Shown: positions 50,648 to 58,478, counted from the stretch's first letter. The stretch is 64,000 bases of DNA from Variovorax sp. PBL-H6 (GCF_901827155.1 NZ_LR594660.1:186001-250000); one strand, 5' to 3'. A program made the numbers and translations. The notes: generated by a model from the letters alone, not told the origin.

Positions 50648-50887
50648 TTAGGTCGCGGCTGGCCGACGAGCTGCCGCACGGTATGCTTCTGCCTTCATCG
50701 AGAAGGACCACCCGCGGCGCTCTGCCACCAAATAACCCCTGGTCGTGAGCTCATTGAAGACCGGAGCGCTCATCCGGTCGCTGCGAAGCAACAAGGCCTC
50801 GAGCGCCTCGGGCGAGAGTTCTTCGGTAGCGTCTGCCGCATGCGCTGCACGTGCCACCCTCTTCAGGTACTGAATGTTTTTCGCCAT
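50648..50887 (-). CDS. small hypothetical protein, possible winged helix
   Basis: 79 residues from MAKNIQYLKRVARAAHAADA. The segment LSPEALEALLLRSDRMSAPV then FNELTTRGYLVAERRGWSF resembles a short winged-helix. No family recognised. The sequence 50513-50647 upstream of the XRE gene carries divergent promoter-like boxes (TATAAT on minus, TAAAAT at 50585 on plus). Confidence 0.5.
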   Translation of the reverse strand: MAKNIQYLKRVARAAHAADATEELSPEALEALLLRSDRMSAPVFNELTTRGYLVAERRGWSFSMKAEAYRAAARRPAAT

Positions 50888-50971
50888 GTCGCGTGTAGCG
50901 GCACGGCTTAGCCATGGCTGTGGCTGCTCGGAGAGATGCCCCACCATGGCAGAGCAAGCTTCGAAGAAAAG

Positions 50972-51003
50972 CCCTCCTCGCAGTCGCGCGGGAGGGGGGC
51001 TTC
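50972..51003 (-). terminator. terminator downstream of the TnpB element
   Basis: Minus-strand AAGCCCCCC/GGAGGGCTT-type stem with TTTTCTTC. It would end the tnpB/omega-RNA transcript about 20-45 bases past the element end. Confidence 0.55.
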
Positions 51004-51018
51004 ATGGAATCAGCGGGT

Positions 51019-51103
51019 GACATTCCTCCCGCCCCTGAAGGCGGGGGCTTCCTACGTTTTAGGTCAGGCGCTGAGCCCGGACCTGTCCGGCGTGGTGCTC
51101 GTC
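51019..51103 (-). ncRNA. omega-RNA (reRNA) 3' scaffold candidate
   Basis: Downstream of the tnpB stop the minus strand reads GGAAGCCCCCGCC, TTCAGG, GGCGGGAGGAATGTCAC, the hairpin-and-tail arrangement of right ends whose RNA guides TnpB. The scaffold also extends into the tnpB 3' end. The guide would be read from about 51018 down, into CCGCTGATTCCATGAAG. The exact end is inferred. Confidence 0.55.
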
Positions 51104-52615
51104 TCAGCCGCTCAAGTTGGGCGCCAGAGCGCCTGGCAAGAGCTGCGGGTTCTTGACTCCCGCGGTAGCTTGCGCACCCGCGGTACACGCCAGCCGTCGG
51201 CCGGTGGAGGATGGACGCTTCACAGGAGGCTCTGTCGCTTTGCGCGAGGCCTTCACCGGTCGCCCGGCTTGGCACTTGCCTTCTCCACGTCTGACGAGGC
51301 CCTGCCCGGGCTCCGGGGGCTTCACCGCCCCGAGGTTTGAATATCCGAACGCGATGTCCATCGCGATGTTGGCGCTGACCGCGTCGCGGTCCGCCGACAG
51401 GCCGCAGGCCGCACAGACGTGCCAGCGCTCCGAGAGGGTCTTGGGCACCGATGCGCCGCACAGGCACGTCTGGCTGTTGCCTCCGATGCCGGGACGCCGG
51501 CTGGCGACCGGAACGTAGCGCTCTCCGAGTGCGTGCTTGAGCAGTCCCTTGAACATCGCAGGGGCGACGTCCGAGACGCTGCGGCTGGTGCGCCGGTTCC
51601 GCTTCATGAACTCGACCCCGTGCTCCTCGACCGCGATGAGGCGGTACTTCTGCTCGAGCTGGCGCGCGACCTTGCGCAGCTGGTCTCGGCGCACGCACTC
51701 GATGCGCGAGTGCAGGATGGCGACCCGCCGAATCTGGCGCTTGAGCCGATTGCTGAGCGGGCGGTGGTCACGCTCCGGCAGCGGCCCATGGAGCCCCAGG
51801 GCCCGAAACGCCTTCCTGTATGCCGCGAGCTCGCGTTTGCGGGCCTCGAACTGTCGGCTCATCTTGCGCTGCTCGGCCTTGAGCCGCGGCAGCATTTGCT
51901 TCAGGGGCTTCGCCGGCGTATGGGTGGTGCCGTCGGCGAGCGTAGCGATTCGCGCGAGGCCCGTATCGAGCCCCGAATCCGGCAGCAGCGCCACCTCGGG
52001 AGAGGCGTGGCGACGCCGTCGCTCGCAGTGCTGCACCTGCACCTCGCAGGTGAATTGCGCGAACCAGCGGCCCTGCTTGAACACGAGGGTCACACTCTTG
52101 ACGCGGCCCGGCAGCTTGCGCAGGCCGATGAGCCGCGCCTCGCCGAGCCGGCTCATGTGCAGGCGCCCGCCTTGAATCTTCACCGCAAAGCCGTACTGCG
52201 TGAAGGTGAGGCTGCGGTAGTTCTTGCGCGGCACGGCCGTGGGTGCCCCGCGCTCGCCCTTGAGCCACGCCTTGGTGGCGTGGTCGAGGCGGTCGGCAAC
52301 GTTCTGCAGGACCTGGGAGTGCACGCCGGCGAAGCGATGGTCGCGCGCCGCCAGAGCGCGCACGGTCTGGTACTGGTCGGCCTTGGCGAGATAGCGGTGG
52401 CTGCCCCCGGTGGCCCGGGCGGCGCGGCCCAGGGCACGGTCGTGCTCGCGTTCCCGGCGCAGATGCTCGCGCAGCTCGCACAGCACGTCGAGCGTTCCGT
52501 GCAGGCGTGCACCCAGCGCGGGCGACACCTCGAGCACGCCTTCGCGGACCTCGTAGGTCACGTCGTGCTTGGGATAGGAGGTCCGCTTGGCGCGAACTTT
52601 AGACGTCGGTAGCAA
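51104..52615 (-). CDS. tnpB: TnpB RNA-guided endonuclease (IS200/IS605 accessory)
   Basis: 503 residues, TTG start. The RuvC-like nuclease is intact: LDTGLARIATLADG (first Asp), AVEEHGVEFMKRNRR (Glu), and DRDAVSANIAMDIAFG (last Asp) after the zinc finger CLCG...CAACG. The N-terminal part is the basic RNA-binding helical region. About 85 extra residues after the last catalytic Asp are compositionally unlike a folded domain and overlap the omega-RNA region. It cleaves DNA matching its guide next to a TAM. Confidence 0.92.
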   Translation of the reverse strand: MLPTSKVRAKRTSYPKHDVTYEVREGVLEVSPALGARLHGTLDVLCELREHLRREREHDRALGRAARATGGSHRYLAKADQYQTVRALAARDHRFAGVHSQVLQNVADRLDHATKAWLKGERGAPTAVPRKNYRSLTFTQYGFAVKIQGGRLHMSRLGEARLIGLRKLPGRVKSVTLVFKQGRWFAQFTCEVQVQHCERRRRHASPEVALLPDSGLDTGLARIATLADGTTHTPAKPLKQMLPRLKAEQRKMSRQFEARKRELAAYRKAFRALGLHGPLPERDHRPLSNRLKRQIRRVAILHSRIECVRRDQLRKVARQLEQKYRLIAVEEHGVEFMKRNRRTSRSVSDVAPAMFKGLLKHALGERYVPVASRRPGIGGNSQTCLCGASVPKTLSERWHVCAACGLSADRDAVSANIAMDIAFGYSNLGAVKPPEPGQGLVRRGEGKCQAGRPVKASRKATEPPVKRPSSTGRRLACTAGAQATAGVKNPQLLPGALAPNLSG

Positions 52616-52734
52616 AGTCAGGCTAGATTTTAGGAAAGTATAGCCTATAGAGGTCCGCTTTGACTCAGCCTAGTCCGAGTCGGCTCACCTATATCGGCAA
52701 AGCGCAGATAGCCTGCAATACTCGCGCCTTACAT

Positions 52735-52779
52735 CCACGGCCTGAAGACCGTGGGTTTACGGCGCTGGCTGGCTAAAAG
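52735..52779 (+). repeat. element-end hairpin and 34-bp repeat, copy 2
   Basis: The CCACGG/CCGTGG hairpin (52735-52754) runs into the repeat 52746-52779, which matches 46117-46150 at 29 of 34 positions. The stop codon of the next minus-strand gene (CTA at 52773) lies within it. Confidence 0.55.
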
Positions 52780-53108
52780 GCTCGCTTTGCGACTAGGCGA
52801 TAGCCGAGGCGGTCCGCCCAAGTCTCGAGAAGTCGCACTTGGCCTTCATCCGTCGTGTGCTTGCAAAACGCTCGACTTTGCACCTTGCCGAGGTTCTCAC
52901 CGACAGTGATGGCCACGGAGAAGTCCGCGTGATGGCACTCGACGACGTGGGCGGCATTCGCGTAGTTGCCCGCGGCGACGTCCTGCCTCGTGTCCGGAAC
53001 GACCGAAGCCGTTCGGATGGCTTCGGCGAGCTTGGCGCCGAAGCGCGGGTCGGATTCGATTTGTCCCAAGGCGTCGTGCATCACGACGACGGTGGCGTTC
53101 ATTCCCAT
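52773..53108 (-). CDS. hypothetical protein
   Basis: 111 residues from MGMNATVVVMHDALG; AGGACA lies upstream. Start at 53159 is possible but lacks a ribosome site. Features: IESDPRFGAKLAEAIRTASV, VVECHHADFSVAITVGENLG. Small alpha/beta protein of unknown family. It ends inside the 34-bp repeat at the border of the TnpB element, so its last codons may have been altered by that insertion. Confidence 0.65.
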   Translation of the reverse strand: MGMNATVVVMHDALGQIESDPRFGAKLAEAIRTASVVPDTRQDVAAGNYANAAHVVECHHADFSVAITVGENLGKVQSRAFCKHTTDEGQVRLLETWADRLGYRLVAKRAF

Positions 53109-53169
53109 TTCAATGTCCTGTTCAGCGTGGTTGCTGCAGAGTCTAGCCACCTCGGCCAAGCCCAGGACG

Positions 53170-53300
53170 AAAAAATCGCCCTGAGCTCACGAAGTCTCAG
53201 GGCGAGGCGCCATGCCTGTTGCCGGGCCGGCTGCAAGAGCGGAGGTGTCCAGAACCATCCGATGGGTCAGGGAGGAAACCATGACACAGCTGTATAGGGG
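53170..53300 (-). ncRNA. candidate minus-strand short transcript
   Basis: Minus strand: CCCTATAC (about 53304-53297, possible -10) leads to a 31-codon frame from ATG at 53283 and then a strong terminator CGCCCTGAG/CTCAGGGCG with TTTTTT (53204-53170). The transcript would be about 125 nt. The short frame (MVSSLTHRMVLDTSA...) looks unremarkable, so RNA or tiny peptide both remain open. Confidence 0.35.
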
Positions 53301-53544
53301 ACGTTTTTATACGCGGCGCTGAGCAGGGGATGGGCAAAAAAAGGCCCCGGACGCACGGGGTTCCGGGGCGGGGCGAGTGCCGATGAATATTCGGCTGCCC
53401 AAGGTGCGAGCCGCGAGGCTCCATCAACATCGTCTGGAAAGGCGACGAACTGTCTATCGAGAGGTTTTAGCCGCGGGGCCGAGGCGTCGCTATTCGATGT
53501 CAGGACTTCCACAACCAGCCGCAGGGCATCAGACACCAGACACA
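53301..53544. other. intergenic region with a terminator hairpin and a coding-like remnant
   Basis: A GC-rich hairpin (GCCCCGG/CCGGGGC, 53343-53370) with an A-run on its left acts as a minus-strand terminator. From 53388 the plus strand reads FGCPRCEPRGSINIVWKGDE and LSIERF before TAG at 53467-53469; it follows an in-frame TGA and has no start, so at best it is the end of a decayed zinc-ribbon protein. Nothing else supported. Confidence 0.3.
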
Positions 53545-54129
53545 ATGGACGGATACACCAACTTCACCATTCAGGAGCGCAACGGCTACCCGCACTACGC
53601 TGGCCCCCAGTTCCTAATCACGGCATCGGCCTGCGAGGCAACCCCATTGGTCGGGCATCGGCTGAGGTCGCTCGACGAGGCGCGGCGCGAGGTGCGCGGT
53701 CGAATCATCAACCGGATTCACCGTGCCGAACAGTTGCTCGCTGGCTGGAAACGGCAGCTGACCGAAGTCGAGACAACCTACCAGCCCGTGCGAACGCTGC
53801 TGGAGACGCTTGCAGCTTTCCGCGACGACATCGTCGGGCACCTGACTGAGTTCCGTGAGTCGTCGGTCGGCGGCCTGTTCAAGTTCGGCCAGCTCAGCAT
53901 CAGCTGTGGCTACATGAACACCCCGAACCTCATCGTGTTCCAGCTTGCAGAGTACGACAACATCACCCTGTTGTTTTTGCCGCAGGACCTGCTGGCCCTC
54001 AACCAGCTGTTGAAGGATGCAGGCTTCAGCTTGCCGTACACCGACTGGAACGGGGAGCATTGCAATTCGTACTCGGTCAAGCTTTGCCCGGCGGATTTCC
54101 TGGTCAACCAGGTCCCCGCTGCCGCCTAG
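53545..54129 (+). CDS. hypothetical protein
   Basis: 194 residues from MDGYTNFTIQERNGY; upstream in-frame starts (53377, 53497) would add Arg-rich or low-complexity sequence. Helical middle (EARREVRGRIINRIHRAEQL, TLLETLAAFRDDIVGHLTEF) then a strand-rich C-terminal part (FGQLSISCGYMNTPNLIVFQ). No family recognised, no signal peptide. A terminator follows at 54165. Confidence 0.7.
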   Translation: MDGYTNFTIQERNGYPHYAGPQFLITASACEATPLVGHRLRSLDEARREVRGRIINRIHRAEQLLAGWKRQLTEVETTYQPVRTLLETLAAFRDDIVGHLTEFRESSVGGLFKFGQLSISCGYMNTPNLIVFQLAEYDNITLLFLPQDLLALNQLLKDAGFSLPYTDWNGEHCNSYSVKLCPADFLVNQVPAAA

Positions 54130-54164
54130 ACAGCCTTCTCCTTCTCCCCTTGTCCCCTCATTCG

Positions 54165-54195
54165 GGCGCTCCTTTGCGGAGCGCTCTTTCTTTTT
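54165..54195 (+). terminator. terminator
   Basis: GCGCTCC/GGAGCGC stem followed by TCTTTCTTTTT. Confidence 0.8.
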
Positions 54196-54268
54196 GGGGC
54201 AGCGCGCTCGGGCCGCGCTTGCTATAGAAGGTAGTTCAACTGTGCTCAAGCACCACAAGGAGTCTCCT

Positions 54269-54769
54269 ATGAAGAAGTTTCTGTTTGCCGCTTTCGCTGC
54301 GCTGTCGATGATTGCTGTGTCCGCCCACGCTGACGCTGTCAACACCACCAGCTCCAAAGCTCTCGTCCCCGCGTCCGAAGCAGTTCCCGCTGCATCGGTT
54401 TCGGAAAAAGCCGGGAAGTTCGTGGGCCTGGCCATCACTTCGCCGTTCGCGCTCATCAAGTCGGTCGCCCCAACCGCGCTTGATGGCATCAAGTCGGTTG
54501 CCGGTGATTTCAAGGAAGGTTTCGTCAAGGGCGCCACGTCCTTGACCAGCTCCACCCCTGCCGTTTCGCAAGACAACGGCCAAACGCAGGCTGCAACCTC
54601 CACCTCGGGTCGTTCCAACGATTCCGTCGAGAAGGGCGTAGTTGTCAGCGAGTCCCCGTCCACTCCCACGGCCGGTCCTTCGCTGCCTCCGCACGTTGCC
54701 AAGGTAGTTGCGCTCCTGCGGTCGCCCTCGGCTTCCGTTGCGCATCGGACCGATTACCCTAAACAGTAA
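54269..54769 (+). CDS. small secreted protein
   Basis: 166 residues; ribosome site AAGGAG, CTATAG promoter-like box at 54222. Signal peptide MKKFLFAAFAALSMIAVSAH with cleavage after HADA. Mature part: an amphipathic central region (ITSPFALIKSVAPTALDGIK, GDFKEGFVKGATSL) and a Ser/Thr/Pro-rich disordered C-terminus. Periplasmic or secreted, function unknown. Confidence 0.72.
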   Translation: MKKFLFAAFAALSMIAVSAHADAVNTTSSKALVPASEAVPAASVSEKAGKFVGLAITSPFALIKSVAPTALDGIKSVAGDFKEGFVKGATSLTSSTPAVSQDNGQTQAATSTSGRSNDSVEKGVVVSESPSTPTAGPSLPPHVAKVVALLRSPSASVAHRTDYPKQ

Positions 54770-54780
54770 TCGTCATTCAA

Positions 54781-54810
54781 AGCACCGACCCCTTGGTCGG
54801 TGCTTTTCTT
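54781..54810 (+). terminator. terminator
   Basis: AGCACCGACC/GGTCGGTGCT stem then TTTTCTTT. Confidence 0.9.
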
Positions 54811-54852
54811 TGCGCAATCGACTCGGTCGCCAGCTGCTCTGCAGCGCATAAT

Positions 54853-54879
54853 AAAAAAAGCCGCCCCGAAGGTGGCTTT
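54853..54879 (-). terminator. terminator at the end of the RNA-repair unit
   Basis: AAAGCCGCC/GGTGGCTTT stem with a seven-T run on the minus strand, just after the decayed gene 54885-55142. Confidence 0.75.
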
Positions 54880-54884
54880 CGAAA

Positions 54885-55142
54885 TCACGGTGGGCTGACG
54901 GTGTCCCAGTCATAGCGACAGTAGCCGGTAAGCGTCACACGGAAGCGTCCCTTCTTGCTCCCGGGGCGAAGGGCCCCAGCAGCTGCCAGTCGGTTCGCGT
55001 CGCGCAGCTCGCAGCCGATGAAGCGGTACTCGGGGCACTGCCGTGGTGCCTGTCGCGACGAGAAAGCCGTCGGTCAGTGACCAGCGGCTGTGAATCGTGC
55101 TCAGTTCGTCACGGTGACGTGAAAGGCGGCGTTCAGCTTCAT
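54885..55142 (-). pseudogene. frameshifted small gene at the end of the RNA-repair operon
   Basis: Starts MKLNAAFHVTVTN (ATG at 55142), then the coherent sequence moves to another frame, ELSTIHSRWSLTDGFLVATG, and returns to the first frame for APRQCPEYRFIGCELRDANR, LAAAGALRPGSKKGRFRVTL and YCRYDWDTVSPP, ending TGA at 54885. Two compensating indels (near 55105 and 55045) fit either decay or sequencing errors. If intact it would be a strand-rich protein of about 84 residues. It begins 24 bases after the HD-Pnk stop. Confidence 0.6.
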
Positions 55143-55165
55143 GACTGTACGGCCCATCTGTTCCC

Positions 55166-56326
55166 CTAGGTGCGGGCTGCTGTGCCTGGTTGATAATCGA
55201 CCCGGTGGGACTCGGTGGGCAGCGGCACCTCCCACCGAAACAGCATGCCCAGCAGGGCCTTGTTGCTCAGTGTCGAGTCACGCTTGTTGTTCCGGCTCAG
55301 CAGGACGTCCTCAGGCTGCTCGAGGTAGACAATGCGGACACGAGCGTCGTACGCGTACAGCAGGTCCAAGGTCTTCTGCCGCATCTGGGCGCTTAAGTGC
55401 GTGCTGTTCCAGGCGAAAGGAACACGCCGGCGCAAGAGCTCCTTCGCCTTGTCGACTGCGAAATGCGCGGCCTTGCCGTCGTTCTCGCCATGAGCCAAGT
55501 CCAGCTCCTCGCGCGCGTCGTCGAAGGAGACGACAGGAAGCTCGGGGTGGTTCGTGTCGAGCCAGTGGTTCTTGCCGGTCGCTGGAAGCCCAGACAGCAC
55601 GATAACTTCCGAGCCTGGCTGCGCGAAGAAAGGGTAATCCGGGCTGATTTCGCCCTCCCTGCGGAAGTACGAGACGGCAGTGTGCTCATCGGCCATGTGC
55701 CGTGGTTGGCCGTAGCACTCCTGCTCTTGCGCGAGCAGGCGGAACAGCTCGACGTTGTCGATGGTGTTCTGCCAATCGCTTGCGGGGTCGGTGCGCCGGC
55801 CGCGCGCGTCAGCCTCCGCCAAGAGGGCCAGCTCCCGCAGGTTCACTTCGTGCGACCACTTGTGAGCAAGGAACGCGGCGTTTGCCTTGCGCAAGCTGAT
55901 GAAGGGTTCCTGGTGGTACCGAATCATGCGGCAAACGGCCTCGCGGTCCGAGAAGTCGTAGCCGGCTCGCCAGAGGCGAATTCGGGCGTCCACCTCGCCT
56001 CGCTTGCTGTGGCCTTTGCTCGAGATGCGGCCGTTCTCGTCGACCTTCGTGACGCCGGGCTTCGCAATGTCGTGCATCAGCGCACCCAGAAACATGCGTT
56101 GCTGGCCCCGGGCGTCCAAGGCCTGGAAATCCGCCAGGTTCACGAGCTCCTCGCAGACCATTTTGGTGTGCGTCCAGCAATCGCCTTCGGCGTGATAGTG
56201 CCTGTCTTGAGGGGTTTCGGCTAGGCTGCGCCACTCGGGGTACGCGTCCTCTACTGCCTTCCAGTCGATGTCCCTTCGGCCAGCTGCAGGGCCGACCGCG
56301 AGGATGGCGGCGTCATACTTGTTCAT
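55166..56326 (-). CDS. HD-Pnk: HD phosphoesterase fused to polynucleotide kinase
   Basis: 386 residues; start has a perfect GAGGAG site. N-terminal HD domain: CWTHTKMVCEEL (His53), LGALMHDIAKPG (His85-Asp86), GHSKRGEVDARI and MIRYHQEPF. C-terminal P-loop kinase from about residue 240: VIVLSGLPATGKNHWLD, VSFDDAREEL (general base Asp) and RIVYLEQPEDVLLSRN. This is the layout of Runella-type HD-Pnk, which removes 2',3'-cyclic phosphate and phosphorylates 5'-OH ends of broken RNA. Encoded with an RNA ligase, so a complete break-repair unit is likely. Confidence 0.88.
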   Translation of the reverse strand: MNKYDAAILAVGPAAGRRDIDWKAVEDAYPEWRSLAETPQDRHYHAEGDCWTHTKMVCEELVNLADFQALDARGQQRMFLGALMHDIAKPGVTKVDENGRISSKGHSKRGEVDARIRLWRAGYDFSDREAVCRMIRYHQEPFISLRKANAAFLAHKWSHEVNLRELALLAEADARGRRTDPASDWQNTIDNVELFRLLAQEQECYGQPRHMADEHTAVSYFRREGEISPDYPFFAQPGSEVIVLSGLPATGKNHWLDTNHPELPVVSFDDAREELDLAHGENDGKAAHFAVDKAKELLRRRVPFAWNSTHLSAQMRQKTLDLLYAYDARVRIVYLEQPEDVLLSRNNKRDSTLSNKALLGMLFRWEVPLPTESHRVDYQPGTAART

Positions 56327-56349
56327 TTGGTTCTCCTCGCCTCGACCAA

Positions 56350-56811
56350 TCATGGCGCGAAGCACTTGTTCTTTGATGTTAGGGGTAGCAGCAGGCCAAT
56401 GAAGCGCCCTTGCGTCAGGGCCCGGCGCATGCCGTCGTCCTTGGCCAGCGGCCCCGCTTCGCGCATCCCGTCCTCGAGGACGATGTTGCCCCACTTGTCA
56501 AAGCGCGCGGCGGGGTCGAAACCGTCCGGAAGTACTGGCGCCTTGATTCCAGCAGCTTCCCTCACCTCTTCGACCGTCAACTCCGTGGTCTCGCATTTCC
56601 AGTGGTGTTCGTCGCATACCGCGGCGCCATTGCCCAGGAAATAGCCCCCCGTGATGGGGTAGAGCTTGCGCTCGAGGATGTGGTGCGCGTCCACGGCCGG
56701 TTGGTCGCAGAAAACGCACTTCCCACCCGCGCGAAGGAAGACGAGCCGCTTAAACTCATCACGAGGCAGCAGCTGGTCCTCTGGCGGTAGCCAACGGCTT
56801 CTTGCTACCAT
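56350..56811 (-). CDS. HNH-type protein in RNA-repair operon
   Basis: 153 residues; start overlaps the ligase stop by seven bases. Residues 30-75 have CVFCDQPAVDAHHILERKLY then GNGAAVCDEHHWKCE, an HNH/treble-clef with two Cys pairs and the catalytic-type HH. C-terminal half (GFDPAARFDKWGNIVLEDGM) is unrecognised. Whether it cleaves nucleic acid or serves as RNA-binding partner is open. Confidence 0.78.
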   Translation of the reverse strand: MVARSRWLPPEDQLLPRDEFKRLVFLRAGGKCVFCDQPAVDAHHILERKLYPITGGYFLGNGAAVCDEHHWKCETTELTVEEVREAAGIKAPVLPDGFDPAARFDKWGNIVLEDGMREAGPLAKDDGMRRALTQGRFIGLLLPLTSKNKCFAP

Positions 56812-57659
56812 GGCTCAGCGTTCCATCCGTGCGTCAGGCGCGGCGCGAAGATATCGACACCAGGCCGCAGCAGGTTCGGTATGAAAGGCTGCTCCGCATG
56901 GTGCTTCTCCGAGTCGAGGATGGCTTGCACGAAGTCAGGCCGTACCAGCTTGAAGCGGTCGACCGTTTCGTCACCCTCTTCCACCTTGCCGTAGAGTCCT
57001 TCGGCTCGGTCTGAACCGTCGCATTGCTTCCACGCCTTCTCGACGTCCAGTCCCTCGCGTTTGACGATTGCCTCGAACGCCCTTCGCCATTGCGAGGTAC
57101 GCCCCAGCGACGGCTTCACCAGCACCCACAAATCGGAGAGCTTTGGAGGTGCAATGCCGTCGTAAAGCACGGGCACAGAAAGCACCGGGCCATCAGCGAG
57201 AAGGCGCCGGCGAGCGGCGGTTGAGAGGAACTTGCCCGTCACCTTGTCGAGGACGTCAAATTCGCAGAAGTAGTGAGGAAGCGCGTCGTACCACATAGCG
57301 TGCTTCTTGTGCATCCACTCACCATACATCACGTAGCGGTCCTCAAGGCGCTCCAACATCCAACCCTCATGTGCGACTGCCCACTGCTTGAACAGGTTGA
57401 ACTGGCGCTCGCGGCCGCCACCAGTGAGGTAGTGTCCACGGGACTGCAAAAGTAGCTCTCCGGCCGCGCTGAAGCTGACGCCACAGTTGCCGCCGTCGAG
57501 CTTTTCTTCGAGCACGATGTACTTGCCCTTGTGCTGTGCATAGGGCACCTGGCCATGTCCCTCGTCGCCCACCTGCAGCCTGGAGCTTTCCAGGTGGGGA
57601 GTTCGCATGTACTTATGAATGTCGAGGCTGATGATGGCGGACTTGGTGGCTTGTTCCAT
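56805..57659 (-). CDS. RNA ligase (nucleotidyltransferase superfamily)
   Basis: 284 residues. Motif I VLEEKLDGGN gives the adenylated Lys53; motif III YGEWMHKKHAMWYD; motif IIIa FCEFDVLDK; motif IV EGLYGKVEEGDE; motif V DRFKLVRPDF. All ligase motifs are present, in a size typical of small Rnl-type ligases without a large C-terminal domain. It seals 3'-OH/5'-phosphate RNA ends. First gene of the repair operon, under a consensus-like promoter. Confidence 0.88.
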   Translation of the reverse strand: MEQATKSAIISLDIHKYMRTPHLESSRLQVGDEGHGQVPYAQHKGKYIVLEEKLDGGNCGVSFSAAGELLLQSRGHYLTGGGRERQFNLFKQWAVAHEGWMLERLEDRYVMYGEWMHKKHAMWYDALPHYFCEFDVLDKVTGKFLSTAARRRLLADGPVLSVPVLYDGIAPPKLSDLWVLVKPSLGRTSQWRRAFEAIVKREGLDVEKAWKQCDGSDRAEGLYGKVEEGDETVDRFKLVRPDFVQAILDSEKHHAEQPFIPNLLRPGVDIFAPRLTHGWNAEPW

Positions 57660-57959
57660 GGCGGGCTCTTGTCAAATACTTCGCGGCTGGCGAACCGTGC
57701 GTGCCCGGAGGAACTGCTTGTTTCCGCGTCTTAAATCGTGCTGTATTTTAGACGATTTACAGCGCGCGGTCAATTGCACATCTAAACCGCAACTCGCAGG
57801 GGCCACGCCGCGGCTCTCGGCTTGGGAGCAGATTGAATTGGCTTCTGCCTTATAGGAAGCAAGACTCCCTTAAAATGCTCCTGGCTAAACGAGAACGCTA
57901 AACAAGGCAAGGCGGTGTCTTCCGCCACCCGTCATCAACATCATTCCCAACGAGTATCC
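57660..57959. promoter_or_regulatory. divergent regulatory region with strong promoter for the RNA-repair operon
   Basis: Minus strand: TTGACC (57773-57768), 17-base spacer, TAAAAT (57750-57745), leader of about 80 bases to the ligase ATG. Around it are several CTAAA(A/C) motifs (57782, 57884, 57896) and TAAAAT at 57872 pointing right to the lipoprotein gene. No reading frame seen here. Confidence 0.7.
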
Positions 57960-58265
57960 ATGAAAAAGACCGCTCTCACCGTCCTCCTGGTCGCTGCCGC
58001 AATCGCCGGCTGCTCGAAGACCGATACCGCGCCTGCAACCGCAAAGGCCCCGGCTGCCAAGTCCCAGGTCGCCAAGCCCGTGATGCCGCCCGGTTCGCCG
58101 CCGCCCGCCCCGGAGCTGAAGTTCGACGAGAAGGGCCAGCCCATCATTCCGAAGGTGGTTGCGCCCGCCCCTCCGAAACCGCCAGGTGGTCCGTCGGCGC
58201 CTGGCCTGAGCCCCGAAGCTTTGAAGGCTGCTCAAGCGAAGCTGGCCGCAAAGAAGGCCCCGTAA
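57960..58265 (+). CDS. small Pro/Ala/Lys-rich lipoprotein
   Basis: 101 residues. MKKTALTVLLVAAAIAGC is a lipoprotein signal with lipidated Cys18. The mature part is low complexity (AKAPAAKSQVAKPVMPPGSP), with a short FDEKGQPIIPKVV segment. Probably an extended periplasmic spacer-type lipoprotein. Resembles small entry-exclusion-type lipoproteins only in size; no function assigned. Confidence 0.7.
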   Translation: MKKTALTVLLVAAAIAGCSKTDTAPATAKAPAAKSQVAKPVMPPGSPPPAPELKFDEKGQPIIPKVVAPAPPKPPGGPSAPGLSPEALKAAQAKLAAKKAP

Positions 58266-58289
58266 GCGCCTCGGCAGAGCGCACGCCGC

Positions 58290-58316
58290 AAAAGGCCGCC
58301 TCCGGGTGGCCTTTCT
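58290..58316 (+). terminator. terminator after lipoprotein gene
   Basis: AAAGGCCGCC/GGTGGCCTTT stem with a four-base loop. Confidence 0.75.
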
Positions 58317-58478
58317 CCGTTTGGCCGTCAGCCTTTTAATCCCCGCAGGGTGGTTCGCGTCCAGCGAGTTTTCGCATTCACGCCGCCAGGGTGGAGGGCG
58401 CTAGCTAGACGGAGAGTAAGCCTGCCGGTGGCAATTCACTCGAGGTGGGCTGGCTCAACGTTACAGCTGGAGTTCCCC

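Larger units (their letters stand above)
51019..52757 (-). mobile_element. IS200/IS605-type element carrying only tnpB
   Basis: Single tnpB gene flanked by subterminal hairpins characteristic of the family: 51028-51045 downstream (CCCGCC/GGCGGG) and 52735-52754 upstream (CCACGG/CCGTGG), both with CCTGAAG in the loop region. No tnpA, inverted repeats or target duplication is seen, as expected. Exact ends are inferred. It would depend on a TnpA elsewhere to move. Confidence 0.75.

Noticed and set aside
53377..53544. N-terminal extension of the gene at 53545
   Set aside because: The added 56 residues are Arg/His rich, unlike the rest, and overlap other hairpin and remnant sequence; ATG at 53545 is the better start.
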